A DNA stretch of 64,000 nt. Source: Silene conica. Lineage: Eukaryota; Streptophyta; Magnoliopsida; Caryophyllales; Caryophyllaceae. How positions within the stretch are numbered: position 1 is the stretch's first letter; every line of letters starts with the position of its first letter. The notes below the pieces were generated by a model, which saw nothing but the letters and a program-made list of their open reading frames with translations, had not been told where the DNA came from and ran no database searches. Shown piece after piece: positions 1 to 10,946 of the stretch. Location: contig CM055312.2 in NCBI GenBank assembly GCA_029255685.2, positions 25,948,203-26,012,202 of the forward strand. The letters run 5' to 3'. The position numbers and the translations under genes were made by a program.

Positions 1-41
1 CAAAACATCACAAAACTTTACTTAAATCACAGAATGTTACA
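1..41 (-). repeat. Start of the G1 3' LTR (window edge)
   Basis: On the minus strand a purine tract is followed by TGTAACATTCTG, the normal place and form for the start of a 3' LTR. Only 41 bases are in the window. They do not align well with the start of the 5' LTR at 28021 (TGTAATACCTCG) and look closer to the G2-type LTR start (TGTAACATCCTG), so this assignment is tentative. Confidence 0.45.
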
Positions 42-78
42 TTCCACCCCCTTAAAGAAAAGTTACGTCCGCGTAACT
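42..78 (-). other. G1 polypurine tract and adjacent hairpin
   Basis: The minus strand reads TTAAGGGGGTGGAA just before the LTR, which is a polypurine tract for plus-strand DNA priming. On its internal side, 61-78 forms a perfect 6-bp stem (AGTTAC/GTAACT) around the loop GCGGAC (minus-strand sense). Confidence 0.65.
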
Positions 79-82
79 TACC

Positions 83-802
83 TCAATCAAACAAATGTGG
101 GTAACGCTCCCTCATGGATGTCTCAGGCTCCCACGTAGCCTCTTCCTGATTATGATTGGCCCACAGGACTTTTACTAATGACGTCTCCCCATTCCGAGTC
201 TTTCGCACCTTCCTGTCGAGAATCTCCTTCGGAGTCTCCACGTATGCTAACTGCTCATCTACCTCGATCACCTCGTGCTGAAGCACATGTAATGGGTCAC
301 TCACATATTTCCTCAACTGTGACACATGGAACACATCATGGACCTTGGATAGAGCTGGAGGTAAAGCTAAACGGTATGCCACCTCCCCAACTCTGTCCAA
401 AATCTCAAACGGTCCAATAAATTTCTGACTCAGTTTGCCACGCTTGCCGAATCTCATCACACCCCTCATTGGAGATACTTTCAGTAGGACTTTCTCTCCG
501 ACCTCGAATGAAATATCGCTCCTCCTTAGATCTGCATAGCTCTTCTGTCGATCCTGGGCGGCCCTCATCTTCTGTCGAATAATCTGTACCTGCTCCACCA
601 TCTCCTGAATCATATCCGGCCCTAAAGTCACAACATCGGCTCGATCATCCCAACACACAGGACTTCGACACTTCCTCCCGTACAAGGCCTCGAAAGGGGC
701 CATCCCTATACTGGCATGATAACTGTTGTTATATGAAAACTCTATCAATCCGAGTCGATCCTCCCAAGATCCGCCGAACTCAAGTATACATGCCCTCAAC
801 AT
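83..802 (-). pseudogene. G1 integrase C-terminus with chromodomain-like tail
   Basis: This 239-codon open frame holds the last part of a Ty3/gypsy polyprotein. It contains the plant gypsy integrase stretch [11 protein letters not shown], the GPFEILDRVG block of the integrase C-terminal domain, the VFHVSQLRKYV motif, and a terminal chromodomain-like segment (KVLWANH, ATWEPE, YPHLFD). That layout is typical of plant chromoviruses of the Tekay/Del type, where the tail is thought to steer integration to marked chromatin. It overlaps the upstream pol frame by a few bases in a different frame, so a small frameshift near 800 separates it from the catalytic domains. It is part of a dead element rather than an independent gene. 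Confidence 0.85.
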
Positions 803-2775
803 ATCCTCAAGGTCTGAATCGTTCTCTCAGTCTGACCATCAGTAGCCGGGTGGAAAGCTGTACTCATTTTCAATTGGGTACCCAAAGCTGCCTGCAACTC
901 CTGCCAGAATCTAGATATGAACCTCGAGTCTCGATCGGAAACAATGTCCTTGGGTACACCATGCAATTTGACCACATTCTGCACATATGACTTAGCCAAC
1001 TCAGCTTTACTCCACGTATCTTTCATCGGAATAAAGTGAGCAGACTTAGTCAACCGATCCACAATCACCCAAATCATGTTGTTGCCCCTCTGAGTCCGAG
1101 GCAACCCCACGATAAAATCCATCGAAATGTTATCCCACTTCCACTCTGGCACATCCAAAGGCTGAACTTTCCCCCGAGGTCTCTTATGCTCCCCTTTCAC
1201 TCTCTGACAAGTCAAACACCTCGACACAAACTCTGCGACCTCCTTCTTCATATTCGGCCACCAAAAAGTCTTCTTAAGATCTTTATACAATTTATCACCC
1301 CCTGGATGAACGGAATACGGAGTAGCATGAGCTTCCGTTAGGATTTTCTTCTTTAGCTCCTCAACATCCGGAACACACCATCGCCCACTGAACCTCAAAC
1401 TACCGTCGATATGAATACTGAACTTGGATGCAGTCTCTCCACTCTCACTCTCAACCATCCCACGCCACTTCTGGATCCTCGCATCACTCCTTTGTAACTC
1501 TCGAATCTCTCCATACAACTCAGGCTCCACTGTTAAATCACTAAGAGCATCCCCTTTCCGGATCATAAAAATTTCCATCTCTCTTAATTCACCATGCAGC
1601 CTCACTCTCGATCTGGCACAACTCAAAGTATGAACAGATTTCCTACTTAGGGCATCAGCTACCACATTCGCCTTGCCCTCGTGGTAGACAATCTGCATAT
1701 CATAGTCTCCGATCAACTCTATCCACCTCCTCTGTCGCATGTTCAACTCCCTCTGGGTGTAGATATACTTCAGGCTCTTATGATCAGAAAACACCTTAAA
1801 AGTGGCTCCATAAAGGTAATGGCGCCACAATTGAAGTGCAAACACGACTGCGCCCAATTCCAAATCATGAGTTGGATAATTTTCTTCGTAGGTCTTCAAC
1901 TGGCGAGAAGCATATGCTATCACTCTCCCATTCTGCATTAGCACACAACCCAAACCATGCTTCGAAGCGTCAGTATAAACTTCGAAGTTTTCACTCCCAA
2001 CTGGCAAAGCAAGGATAGGAACTGTTGTCAGGCGTTCCTTAAGGGTTAGGAATGCCTTCTCAAAACTCTCATCCCAGACAAAACGGTTCTCCTTCCTCAT
2101 TAACGACGTCAACGGCTTTGCTATCTTTGAAAAATCTTTGACAAATCTCCGATAATATCCAGCCAGTCCCAGGAAGCTTCGAATCTCACTCACATTCTTC
2201 GGACTTTGCCACTTAGTCACGGCCTCGATCTTACTAGGGTCGACAGCCACCCCCTCCTTTGAAATTACATGCCCTAGAAATGCCACTCTCTCCAACCAGA
2301 ACTCACACTTACTCAACTTAGCATTGAGTTTATGTTCTTCCAGGGTCTGAAGTACTTCCCTCAAATGGTCCTCGTGCTCTTCTGCATTCTTGGAGTATAC
2401 CAGGATATCATCTATGAATACGACCACAAACTTGTCCAGATATAGGCTGAAAACTCGATTCATGAAGTCCATGAACACAGCTGGAGCATTAGTCAATCCA
2501 AAGGGCATAACCACAAATTCATAGTGGCCATACCTCGTTCGGAAAGCGGTCTTTGGAATATCTTCATCCTTTATTCTCAACTGATGATACCCGGATCTCA
2601 AATCAATCTTGGAGAAAACCCCAGCTCCACTTAACTGATCGAACAAGTCGTCAATTCGCGGCAAAAGATAACTGTTCTTGATGGTCTTAATGTTCAGCTC
2701 TCGGTAGTCAATGCAAAGTCTCAAACTACCATCCTTCTTCTTCACAAACAAAACGGGTGCTCCCCAGGGTGACAC
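796..2775 (-). pseudogene. G1 reverse transcriptase, RNase H and integrase core
   Basis: This 659-codon frame opens within RT ([34 protein letters not shown]) and contains the catalytic [10 protein letters not shown] block. RNase H follows ([21 protein letters not shown]), then an HHCC integrase zinc finger (HPGGDK to CLTCQR) and the D,D,E core ([26 protein letters not shown]). RT motifs are clean, but the frame ends just after TERTIQTL through a frameshift near 800 and begins after another frameshift near 2775. The domain order PR-RT-RH-IN identifies Ty3/gypsy. The enzymes would copy element RNA and insert it, but this copy cannot make a full polyprotein. Confidence 0.88.
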
Positions 2776-3209
2776 ATACTGGGTCGAATGAACCCTTTCT
2801 CAGCTAGTTCATCCAACTGCTTCTTCAACTCCTCCATCTCCTTCGGTCCCATACGGTACGGTGATTTGGATATTGGTCCCCCCTGGTTTTAGGTCAATGG
2901 AAAATTCCACTTCCCTCCTCGGCGGCAACCCTGGAACGTCGTCTCAAAATACTCCCTCAAATTCCCGTACCACAGTTATCTCACTAGTCTTTCGAGTCTC
3001 AGCCTCACAATTCCACATTTGGCACAAGATCAGGCTCTCTCCTTTCCTCAAGCTAGAGTTCAGGGTATTTATAGAAATGAATTTGATTTTTGGTTTGACT
3101 CGGTATCCCTTCTAAGACACCCTCACTCCCTTAGGTCCCTTCAAGGAAATTTTCTTTTGATGACAGTCGATGAAAGCTCGATACTTCCCTAGCCAGTCCA
3201 TCCCCATAA
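2776..3209 (-). pseudogene. G1 broken protease to RT linker
   Basis: Between the gag-protease frame and the RT frame the minus strand still encodes recognisable pieces in shifting frames: IMGMDWLGKY (end of protease), a REFEGVF segment, GLPPRREVEF, and [10 protein letters not shown] leading into RT. At least two in-frame stops (near 3113 and 2975) and small indels break it. No long open frame remains. Confidence 0.7.
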
Positions 3210-4679
3210 TCACCTCAAAGCCCCTAGAGGAAATTCTATGAGGTCACAATAGAAAATTGCTTCCCCGATTTTGATGGGTACACTACCATATACTCTATTA
3301 CAAACTATCAACTCGCCTGATGGTATGGTCACTGAATCCGCGACCCAATCAAATCTCTCAAGTCCCAAAGCCTTAACATGATCTCTAGAGACAAACGAAT
3401 GGGTGGCACCGGAATCGAAAAGTACAAAAGTAGGTTTAGAGTTTACAAGAAAAGTACCGGTTACCACATGAGCATCATCCTTAGCTGCTTGCTTTCCCAT
3501 GGCAAAAAGCTTGCCACTGGATTTGACTCCACTCTGACTGGCACTGGATGTCCCAGCCTGCTGATTCCCTTCCGCTCCCGTCTTTTGGTTGCTTCCACCT
3601 CCATTGTATTGATTCTGGTAGGAGCGGCTCTGATAATTGTTATAGTTCCTCTGATAGTTGCTGCTCCCTCCAGACTTCGCACCCCCACCATAGTTGGGCA
3701 TGGGTGTGCGATAGCCACTGTTACCATAAGACTGGGTGCGAGATCCCTGGTATCCGGATGTAGGCGTACGATAACCCCCAGACTGATTCCCTCCAGATGA
3801 ACGACACACTGCCTGCTTGTGTCCTCTCTTCCCACAGCCAAAACAAACTATTCCCGCTGAACCACCGCCAGAAACCCCACTCATGTGACTGCCTCCACTC
3901 TGATTTCTCACACCCCCGGAAGTGTTGTTACTGAAGTAACCACTATACTTGTTGGTACTAGGTTTCTTTGACCCATAACTTTTCGTCACTGTCTCAGCCT
4001 TCCTCTTCTCTGATTTCGATTTCTTTTCTTCCTTAATCATATCTGAGAGCCTCTCCGCCGCCCCAGCCCTTAAGTAGATGTCCCGGACTGTGGTAGGCGG
4101 AGCCGCAATCAGTCTCTTCTTGATAGCGATTGATAACCCTCTCTCGAACTTCATTGCCAGCATGGCTTCATCAAATCCCATGTCCCCCACGTAACTCACC
4201 AGCTGAATAAACTTTCTGTAATAAGCCTCCACTGTCATGTCCTCCGTCATCCTGAATGTATCAAACTCCTCCCTTAGTTTGCTTTTCTGGAATTCTGGTA
4301 GGAACACCTCATACAAGATCTTCTTGAATGCGATCCAAGCAACAAACTCGGTCCCATCCTCTTGAGCTGCCTCTCGGATCTCTATCTTGTTCCCGGTCCA
4401 CCAGTCTCCAGCCATACCCCTCAGATAGTGGGCTGCTTGGTCAACCCTCAATTCTTCAGGGCAATCCACCAACTCGAATAGGTTACTGAATTCCCGGCAC
4501 CAAGCTCCCAGCAGATGAGGTTCCCCCTCCCTAGTGAATTGGGTAGGGTGATGCCTCGCGATGATTGTGCTCATTTTTGCGGAGTTCATGCGTTTGGCCT
4601 TTAAGGCCTCATTCTCAGCAATCAAACGATCCAATTCGTCTTGCGTGATATTAGCGAGATTGTCTCTTCGCGGAGGCAT
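3210..4679 (-). pseudogene. G1 gag with zinc knuckle and start of protease
   Basis: I place the start at the ATG at 4679 (MPPRRDNLANI) rather than the upstream ATG at 4730, because the extra 17 residues look like leader. The gag capsid region includes the typical WCREFSNLF and HYLRGMAGDWW blocks. A Gly/Ser/Asn-rich linker carries one CCHC knuckle (CFGCGKRGHKQAVC), and the aspartic protease site VLFDSGATHSF follows. Gag packages element RNA in cytoplasmic particles. The frame runs off into LGALR and stops near 3226 through a one-base shift, cutting the protease domain short. Confidence 0.85.
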
Positions 4680-5218
4680 ACTATAATACAACAGAAAAAG
4701 AAATGAGTCCCGACTCATGTGGGTACCCATTTGGATTAGGGCTATGTTCCCTAAGCATTAAAGTCTATAAACACTTATCATATAGAGTAGTTCTCTTCTA
4801 TAACATTGCTCAGGGATCACATAACCGCATATCACTAGACATGATGAGAGAAGAATCACTAACATGTTTCAAATCACTTCAAATATCATATTAATATACA
4901 CCTCTTTATTCAAACAATTAAAGATTCTTTCATGCGCATGCCCCTTCCGGCTTTTCCAACAGTCACCTATACTCAGAATTCTCATAAAACACTTATCACA
5001 GTATACCATTACTTCCATCTTTTCTTAACCTACCCTTTTCTCTCGTATATTCACTCTGGGTTCCCGGGTAAAACTGATAGGGCCAATGGTTCGGTGTGAG
5101 GGGGCCCCAGACTCATACTTCCCCTTTCGTGTGCTCCTAACAGCCCTATCCCGGGGTTCATTTTATTTAGACTCTCCTACATTCATTGGGTTCATTAGGT
5201 TAGGCCTGAGGATCGTTC
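4680..5218 (-). other. G1 untranslated leader
   Basis: This is non-coding sequence between the primer site and gag. It contains complementary blocks (TGATAGGGC near 5085 and GCCCTATCCC near 5145) that could fold as a packaging or dimer structure. No open frame here resembles a protein. Confidence 0.5.
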
Positions 5219-5230
5219 GCTCTGATACCA
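5219..5230 (-). other. G1 primer binding site, initiator tRNA-Met type
   Basis: The minus strand reads TGGTATCAGAGC, complementary to the 3' end of plant initiator tRNA-Met, three bases after the LTR end (TTACA). It defines the 5' LTR boundary and the element's orientation. Confidence 0.9.
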
Positions 5231-5233
5231 CTT

Positions 5234-5659
5234 TGTAACACCCCCATTTATTTAAGGGCCTGTACTAGGACTTCTCAGGTAAATAAAGGTGTTACCATCT
5301 CGATTTCCCGAGGCAGTAGATACAAAGGAAGGATAAACAGTACTTTAATTAAAATTAAACTTATATCATGTTCTTACAAGTGTATCTGAAAGTCTTAACA
5401 AAATAAATAAAGTACAACTCATGCTAAACTGACTAAGGTGATCTAGACTCTAGTCCGGTCCGGATCCAAGCTCTTTCTCCCATAGCTCCCCCTTAGTCTC
5501 AACCACCTGTCAATCTGCTCCCCAATAGTTTGGTTCATCACAGGTGATCACGAATACACAGGGTCAACCACGAGATTGAGTAGGGAAAAAGAAATAAATA
5601 TACCAACAATATAATAAACTCCGCACCGATCCAACGCCAAATAAACTCCGCACCGATCC
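5234..5659 (-). repeat. G1 5' LTR, inner part (split by C1)
   Basis: It begins on the plus strand as TGTAACACCCCC next to the primer site and is homologous to the end of solo LTR S2. It runs into 27-bp minisatellite units and is cut at 5659 by C1. GATCC (5655-5659) is repeated at 26371-26375, so the LTR resumes there. Confidence 0.88.
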
Positions 5660-6648
5660 TGTGGGGAATAAAGCATGTATTCACCCTAAACTTGCAGGAT
5701 TATAATGAAAAATACAGTTGTGTTTATAGTCATAAGATTAAAAAGGATAAGAAAAAGAATTCAACCTTTGGTCCTTTGTGCTTATGGCCTAAGAACAGGA
5801 ATTAAAGTAAATTCCCTCCTATAACTTGCACCCAAGACTTGATTGAGATGATGCCGCGTGTGCTAGAAAATACTCTCCAATTGCCTTGCAATATGGGGAG
5901 AGCTTTTGAGAGGTTTTAGATGTGAGATCTGAGTTTTGGGAAAAAGGTGTTCTCAAAACCCTAATTGTCAGAATTATGAATTACCAGTAAGTGACAAAAG
6001 GAGAAAGACTCTCCTTTTGTATTACTTAGGTCGGCCGAATGGGTCTTGGGTAAGGGTGGGCTTTTTCCACTCTTACCTTATACCTTTGCGTGATTCGACC
6101 CGTTTAGCTTTAAGTTGTTCGCGGGTTTTATTTATAAATCGTAACATGTTATCAGATATTAATACAGTCGATATATTAATAATGGTCTGACAAAATACGA
6201 TATTGTATAATTACCCAAATTAATATAACTGTTTATATTAATACGCGAATACTATATATAATTAAATATAACCGTTTATATTTAATTTACGAATTAATCT
6301 TGTAATCCGTATTAGCTAAAATTATTTAATCCGTATTAAATAATAATCTCAACATCTTATTGACTAATTTATTAGTCAACACCTCTGACTAACTGTTTAG
6401 TCATATCCGGCATAAATGTGACTGTATTTTCATACCTTCACATCTCTCAAACGTGTCCTATAGGTGTGACGTATAGGGACCAGTTGATCACCGCCATCCG
6501 TATGACAATAACGTCAAACTTATCTAGCAAGCCAACCGTTATTGATAAACGTGGATCAACTGGTAATAATACAAAAGTCTGCCCTTGTGATCCTTAAAGA
6601 GATTTAATAAGTCATTGTACTTAATTGTCAAGGACACCAGCCCCAACA
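5660..6648 (-). repeat. C1 3' LTR
   Basis: It runs from TGTGGGG to CCCCAACA on the plus strand, 989 bp, the same length as the partner at 25382-26370. Related LTRs are at 28363-29361 (S1) and 37260-38256 (C2). Short open frames inside it occur in both C1 LTRs and are not genes. Confidence 0.95.
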
Positions 6649-6746
6649 ATCTCCCACTTGTCCGTACAAGGGTATGTGCAATGACGTTATCACACTACAT
6701 GTGGAGGACACAAGCTCCAACAAACTCCCACTTGTCCGTACAAGTG
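6649..6746 (-). other. C1 polypurine tract with duplicated hairpin
   Basis: The minus strand reads AAGTGGGAGAT directly before the 3' LTR. The tract overlaps a small hairpin (CTTGT-ACGG-ACAAG, 6657-6670). A second copy lies at 6722-6746, with an 8-bp stem (CACTTGTA/TACAAGTG) next to AAGTGGGAG, so the tract-plus-hairpin unit is present twice. Confidence 0.7.
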
Positions 6747-7510
6747 TAGGTGCGATAACCGAATCTCATATCCTTTTAAAATTTCTCCCACTCAATGTAA
6801 GACAATTTGCAAATCCGCATTCGCAAAGGTCGTATCTTACAATCGATCTATATCAAGAGTGGTTTCCCCGACTAGAGAGTAACTTAACTGATAAAACGAA
6901 TCTGTATTCGAGCATGGCCATGCATTTCGGTTACTACTCCTCGAGTGGCCCTGAGAAATGATAAAATCCTGATAAGGGTTTGGATATTTCCCTCAACTCG
7001 AATCCTGCCGATATCGCCCAGCATGAAATAACCCAGAAAAAATCCTCTTGGCCCCTGTTACGGTGACCGTGGGAAAGAAACCAAAGTTACCCAAAATCTG
7101 TCTTAATCTCAAGAAACAGTTGAAAGTCAAAAGACTCGACTCTAAGGAACACTATGGAGGTCCTATCCACGACCTGGCACCCAATGTTATAAAACATTTA
7201 GGACTCCATAACGATGTCACGGGGTGTCCTACGAGATATCCGTATAACTCGCCTTTGTGATTGGTCAGTCATCCACGTGACTTATGGCTCGTTGAACCCA
7301 CCATCAACCAACGTCACAAAATGATTACCTGAGTTATCAGCTCAAGTGGGTAATCAAGGACCAAAACGATGTAATGTTAATCAGTTCACTTTGTGGTGTT
7401 CAAAATTGGCGTACAATTCCACATGAGAAACAAAACATTTTATATCATAACAATAAGGTTGAATAGAGTACACGAGAAAATGAATTATTACATGAATTCA
7501 TAAAAGAGTA
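6747..7510 (-). other. C1 3' untranslated region
   Basis: This is non-coding DNA between the gag-pol stop and the polypurine tract. A diverged counterpart lies in C4 at 39669-40117 and 55287-55650, which supports its place in this Copia family. Open frames here are short and show no known motif. Confidence 0.65.
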
Positions 7511-7909
7511 CTACAACATAGGAACACATCCAATTCCCATGGAATGAATGTGTCCTTCATGCTTATCACGTGGTAATGCTTTTGTGAGAGGATCGGCTAT
7601 GTTGTCATCCGTAGCGATCTTTTCAATAAAAATCTCCTTTTGCTCCACGTAATCTCTGATTAGATGAGCTTTCCGTTGTACATGCCTAGCCTTGCTGCTA
7701 GACTTATGCTCCTTAGCTTGGAAGATGGCACCGCTACTGTCACAATAGACGGTGATTGGGTCATTCGAACTAGGCACTACTGATAGTCCTTGTAAGAATT
7801 GACGCATCCATATTGCTTCCTTAGCTGCTTCTGAGGCGGCATAGTACTCGGACTCAGTCGTAGAATCTGCTGTAACACTCTGTTTAGAACTTTTCCAGCT
7901 GACAGCAGC
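7511..7909 (-). pseudogene. C1 gag-pol, RNase H C-terminal part
   Basis: About 131 codons finish the Copia polyprotein: AVSWKSSKQ, DSTTESEYYAASEAAKEA, the YCDSSGAI block, KARHVQRKAHLIRDYVEQ and ADPLTKALPRDKHEGH are all typical of Copia RNase H. The other part ends at 20199. The Athila-like element A1 lies between them and the five bases GCAGC are duplicated. The residues here look normal, so loss of function comes from the insertion. The ATG near 7915 is incidental, because the real frame enters from the upstream part. Confidence 0.92.
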
Positions 7910-9213
7910 TGACACCCGTCGTTGAGGGGTGCCAAAGATAAGATTTATAAAACCTCAGCTTAAACTCAGATAGGATAAGTCAAGGGTCGAACCACAGAGA
8001 GACAAGGTTAATTATGTTTGTGAATTTAAAGTCTATTGAAGGTAACAAGAAAAGGGGGGTTTTGAATTGGGATTTAAACTAACAACTAAGGTGATTAACT
8101 AGTAGGAAAATTAAAATAAGATAAAAAGGGGATTAGGAACTTTGGTTCCCCATGGTCAAAACAAGTCAATGAAGGGTAAGAATAATCAAATAACACAATC
8201 CCAAGGAACAAAGAATAAACCTTTAGGTCAATATTCTACCCAATCCTTACGGTCTTAGGGTTCCTACAAAAGCACTAAACTTTCGTTCAAGGGCAATCCC
8301 AGAGTTGTTGTTAAACTAATCCTAATAATCTTTCAATCCCAAGGATTAGTTTACCAACAACAATGGGGGATTGGTAATTTAATCATTAAACCTATCAAAG
8401 TCAAGTCTTTACATGGTTCCCCTAATTCCTAATCACAAGAATTAGCTATGCATACTTTTTATTATGGAACTAACAATTACCAAGAATATCAAAGAGATGA
8501 ACATAATCAAAGATGATAATAAAAGAGTAAACATGAAATAAAAATAACAACAAGATGAAAAACAAGATTGAACTAAAAGGAAAGATTAATTATCACAACT
8601 TACAACTTGAATGGAAATCCTAAGAAGAAAGATGAAAGCTTGATACCAAAAAGTCTAACAATGGAGTCTTTCACATAAAGTACTTGAAAGAAAAATTACT
8701 TAGGTAGAAACTTGCTGAAAAACTGCTTAACCTAATAGAAGAGTTTTGATCTCCTTAAATAAGAAATATTACAAGATTAGGAAATCAGAAAAGAAAACGG
8801 AAGCCTCGAAACAGCCAGTGGTCGGTCGACCTGTTTCTTCCGTCGGTCGACCGGTTCTGCTGAGACGGATTTATTTTCTTCGTATTTGGGCTTCCGTGGA
8901 GAGTTGGACCTGATTACATATTTGACATCGGTCGGTCGACCTGATATCTCGGTCGGTCGACCGCTTCTCTTTTTCTCAGCTTTTATCCGGCCCGATGATT
9001 GTATTTGAATGTACCATCCGAATTTATTGTTCCAAAAACAGCCTCCTAAAGGCAAATAAAGCTTGGTTTTGCTTACTTCCGCGTATTCCTGCATACAAAA
9101 CATAGAAACACCAAAGTAGACAATATGGGAGAAAAAGCAACTAAAAAGTCACGAAAGTGAATGAAAATACGTGCCAAAAGAGTAAATGAAATGCATAAAA
9201 TAGGCACGTATCA
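7910..9213 (-). repeat. A1 3' LTR
   Basis: It runs from TGACACCCGTC to CACGTATCA, 1304 bp. It includes two pairs of GGTCGGTCGACC-type palindromes (GTCGAC cores at 8825/8846 and 8935/8956). A 108-codon open frame at 8777-9103 reappears identically in the other LTR and is not a gene. Confidence 0.95.
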
Positions 9214-9250
9214 AACTCCCCAAACCAAACCTTGCTTGTCCTCAAGCAAG
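9214..9250 (-). other. A1 polypurine tract and GAGGAC-loop hairpin
   Basis: The minus strand reads GGTTTGGGGAGTT directly before the 3' LTR. On its internal side, 9231-9250 forms a perfect 7-bp stem (CTTGCTT/AAGCAAG) around loop GAGGAC. Confidence 0.8.
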
Positions 9251-10656
9251 CACTAAGACTCAAAAGAAAATAAAAACTCCTAATGGAACGGACTTCATAC
9301 TCTTCATAACTAAACATAGCACTATGCTTAACCAATTTAATGCATCCTTCAACTATAATCAAACACAATGTCAAGAGCAAAACGAGTTAAACATGTTGGA
9401 AAAGCATGCTAAAATTTCGACCTTGCAAGACTCATTCTAATTGGACTCTCGCGGTACGCTCGAGACACTCATGAAAGCAAAGGGTCAAATATATATGTGA
9501 AAGATAAGAAGATAAATAAAAGTAAGGACTCTCACCTATCTACGACCCGTAAGAACATGCCTGCAACCTAACATGAATAAAATCTCTACAACCGTACATA
9601 TGCATTCCCACACTAAATAACCATGACACATGCCGAGGTAAATTTGGGATTGTGAGGCTAAAGGTAAGAAGGGGTTAAAATAAGTTATGGGAAGAGGGGT
9701 TAAACCGAGCTAACATCCGTCTATCCATACTATAAGATCACTTCTTCTTGTTTTCTCTTTTTTTTTTTCACACACGCCAATGTTCCACAATTTTTCCAAC
9801 TTTTATTCCTTCCCCTTTTTTTCTTTCTTTTCTTTTCTGTTTTTTTTTCTTATTTATTTTTTTTTTCTAAAAACGAACCTGCCCATTGGTCCTGGTCGAC
9901 CGACCAGGGGAACTGGTCGACCGACCAGCCTTGAAGACAGGCTGTTCCGTTTTTTTTTTCATTTTTCCGTATCTTTTTTTCATTTTTTTTTTTTTTCTTT
10001 TTTCAATTTTCCCAAAATCAAAATTCACCGATGAAACATAAACCAAAGGATAGCAAGAAGAATAGTCCCATTACTAAATTACTAGCTCGGCTAGGGTAAG
10101 CAATTTTTAGAATGTAGCTAATGGGTAGAAGAGTTCAATTTGGCTATGTGAGGATAATGGGAATAATGAGAAAGGGGAACCTCTACCACATGTGTCAACA
10201 AACCACAAAACCGAATGCATACAGGTATTAAGAAGACAAAATTCATGTTTATGCATATTGATGTAACATGCCTCAAGAGGAGAACTACTCACAATCTATA
10301 TGAAATCGGTCATGGATGTCACCGATTTATTAAGCTCTAATCCTTAGAATATGTAGTAGTTTGCCAAAAAGAGAGTCAAGTCTAATAATTTAGCATGAAA
10401 TCAACAAAACTCGTAGATAATGCAAAAGACTAGCTTGAAAATTTTTGAAAAATGCAAGGCAAAGCAATATGTGATATGTGAGGCATGAATTGTATTTATC
10501 CGTTCCGACTCGACCTAAGAACTTAAGACAGAGAAGAATGCCCGACAGGGAAGGACACGCGACAAGAGAGGATGAAAACAAGAAAAACACCTAAAGGTAT
10601 GAAAAACAAAAGACACAAAAACAATTGCATACTCACAAAGGAGTATGCAAACACCC
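9251..10656 (-). other. A1 non-coding region before the 3' LTR
   Basis: No supported gene. It contains a pyrimidine-rich stretch on the plus strand (about 9740-9990) with one palindrome pair (GTCGAC cores 9895 and 9916) inside it. The remainder is A-rich with short random open frames. Long untranslated stretches here are usual for Athila elements. Confidence 0.6.
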
Positions 10657-10946
10657 TCCCCAAACCAAAACGCACAATGCCCTCATTGTGCTCATCAGCA
10701 TACAACCACAGCAAAGGGATGGGGGTAGGCAGAAAAGAAGCAAACAAAGAAAAGAAAAGGAAAAAGACTAAAAACTACAAACAGAGTCTATGGAGGAAGG
10801 AGGGGAAAACTGGAAATCGAAAGAGGAAAATTGGAAATCTAAGGAGGGAAAACACTTACAAAGTAAATGTGGACCTCTCCAAACCGAACCAAGGAAAGGG
10901 GACCTCCCCAAACCGAACCCCAAAGAGGGTAAGGTTAAGCATGTCC
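10657..10946 (-). other. A1 extra polypurine-like tracts, one with hairpin
   Basis: At 10657-10669 the polypurine sequence of the 3' end (TTTGGTTTGGGGA in sense) is repeated. It is again followed inward by a 7-bp hairpin (10672-10691, stem GCACAAT/ATTGTGC, loop GAGGGC). Two more related tracts lie around 10876-10890 and 10900-10920. They could serve as secondary plus-strand priming sites. Confidence 0.55.

Noticed and set aside
8777..9103. 108-codon open frame repeated identically at 19762-20088
   Set aside because: It lies wholly in the two A1 LTRs and includes the palindrome pairs; identity reflects LTR duplication, and no protein family is recognised.
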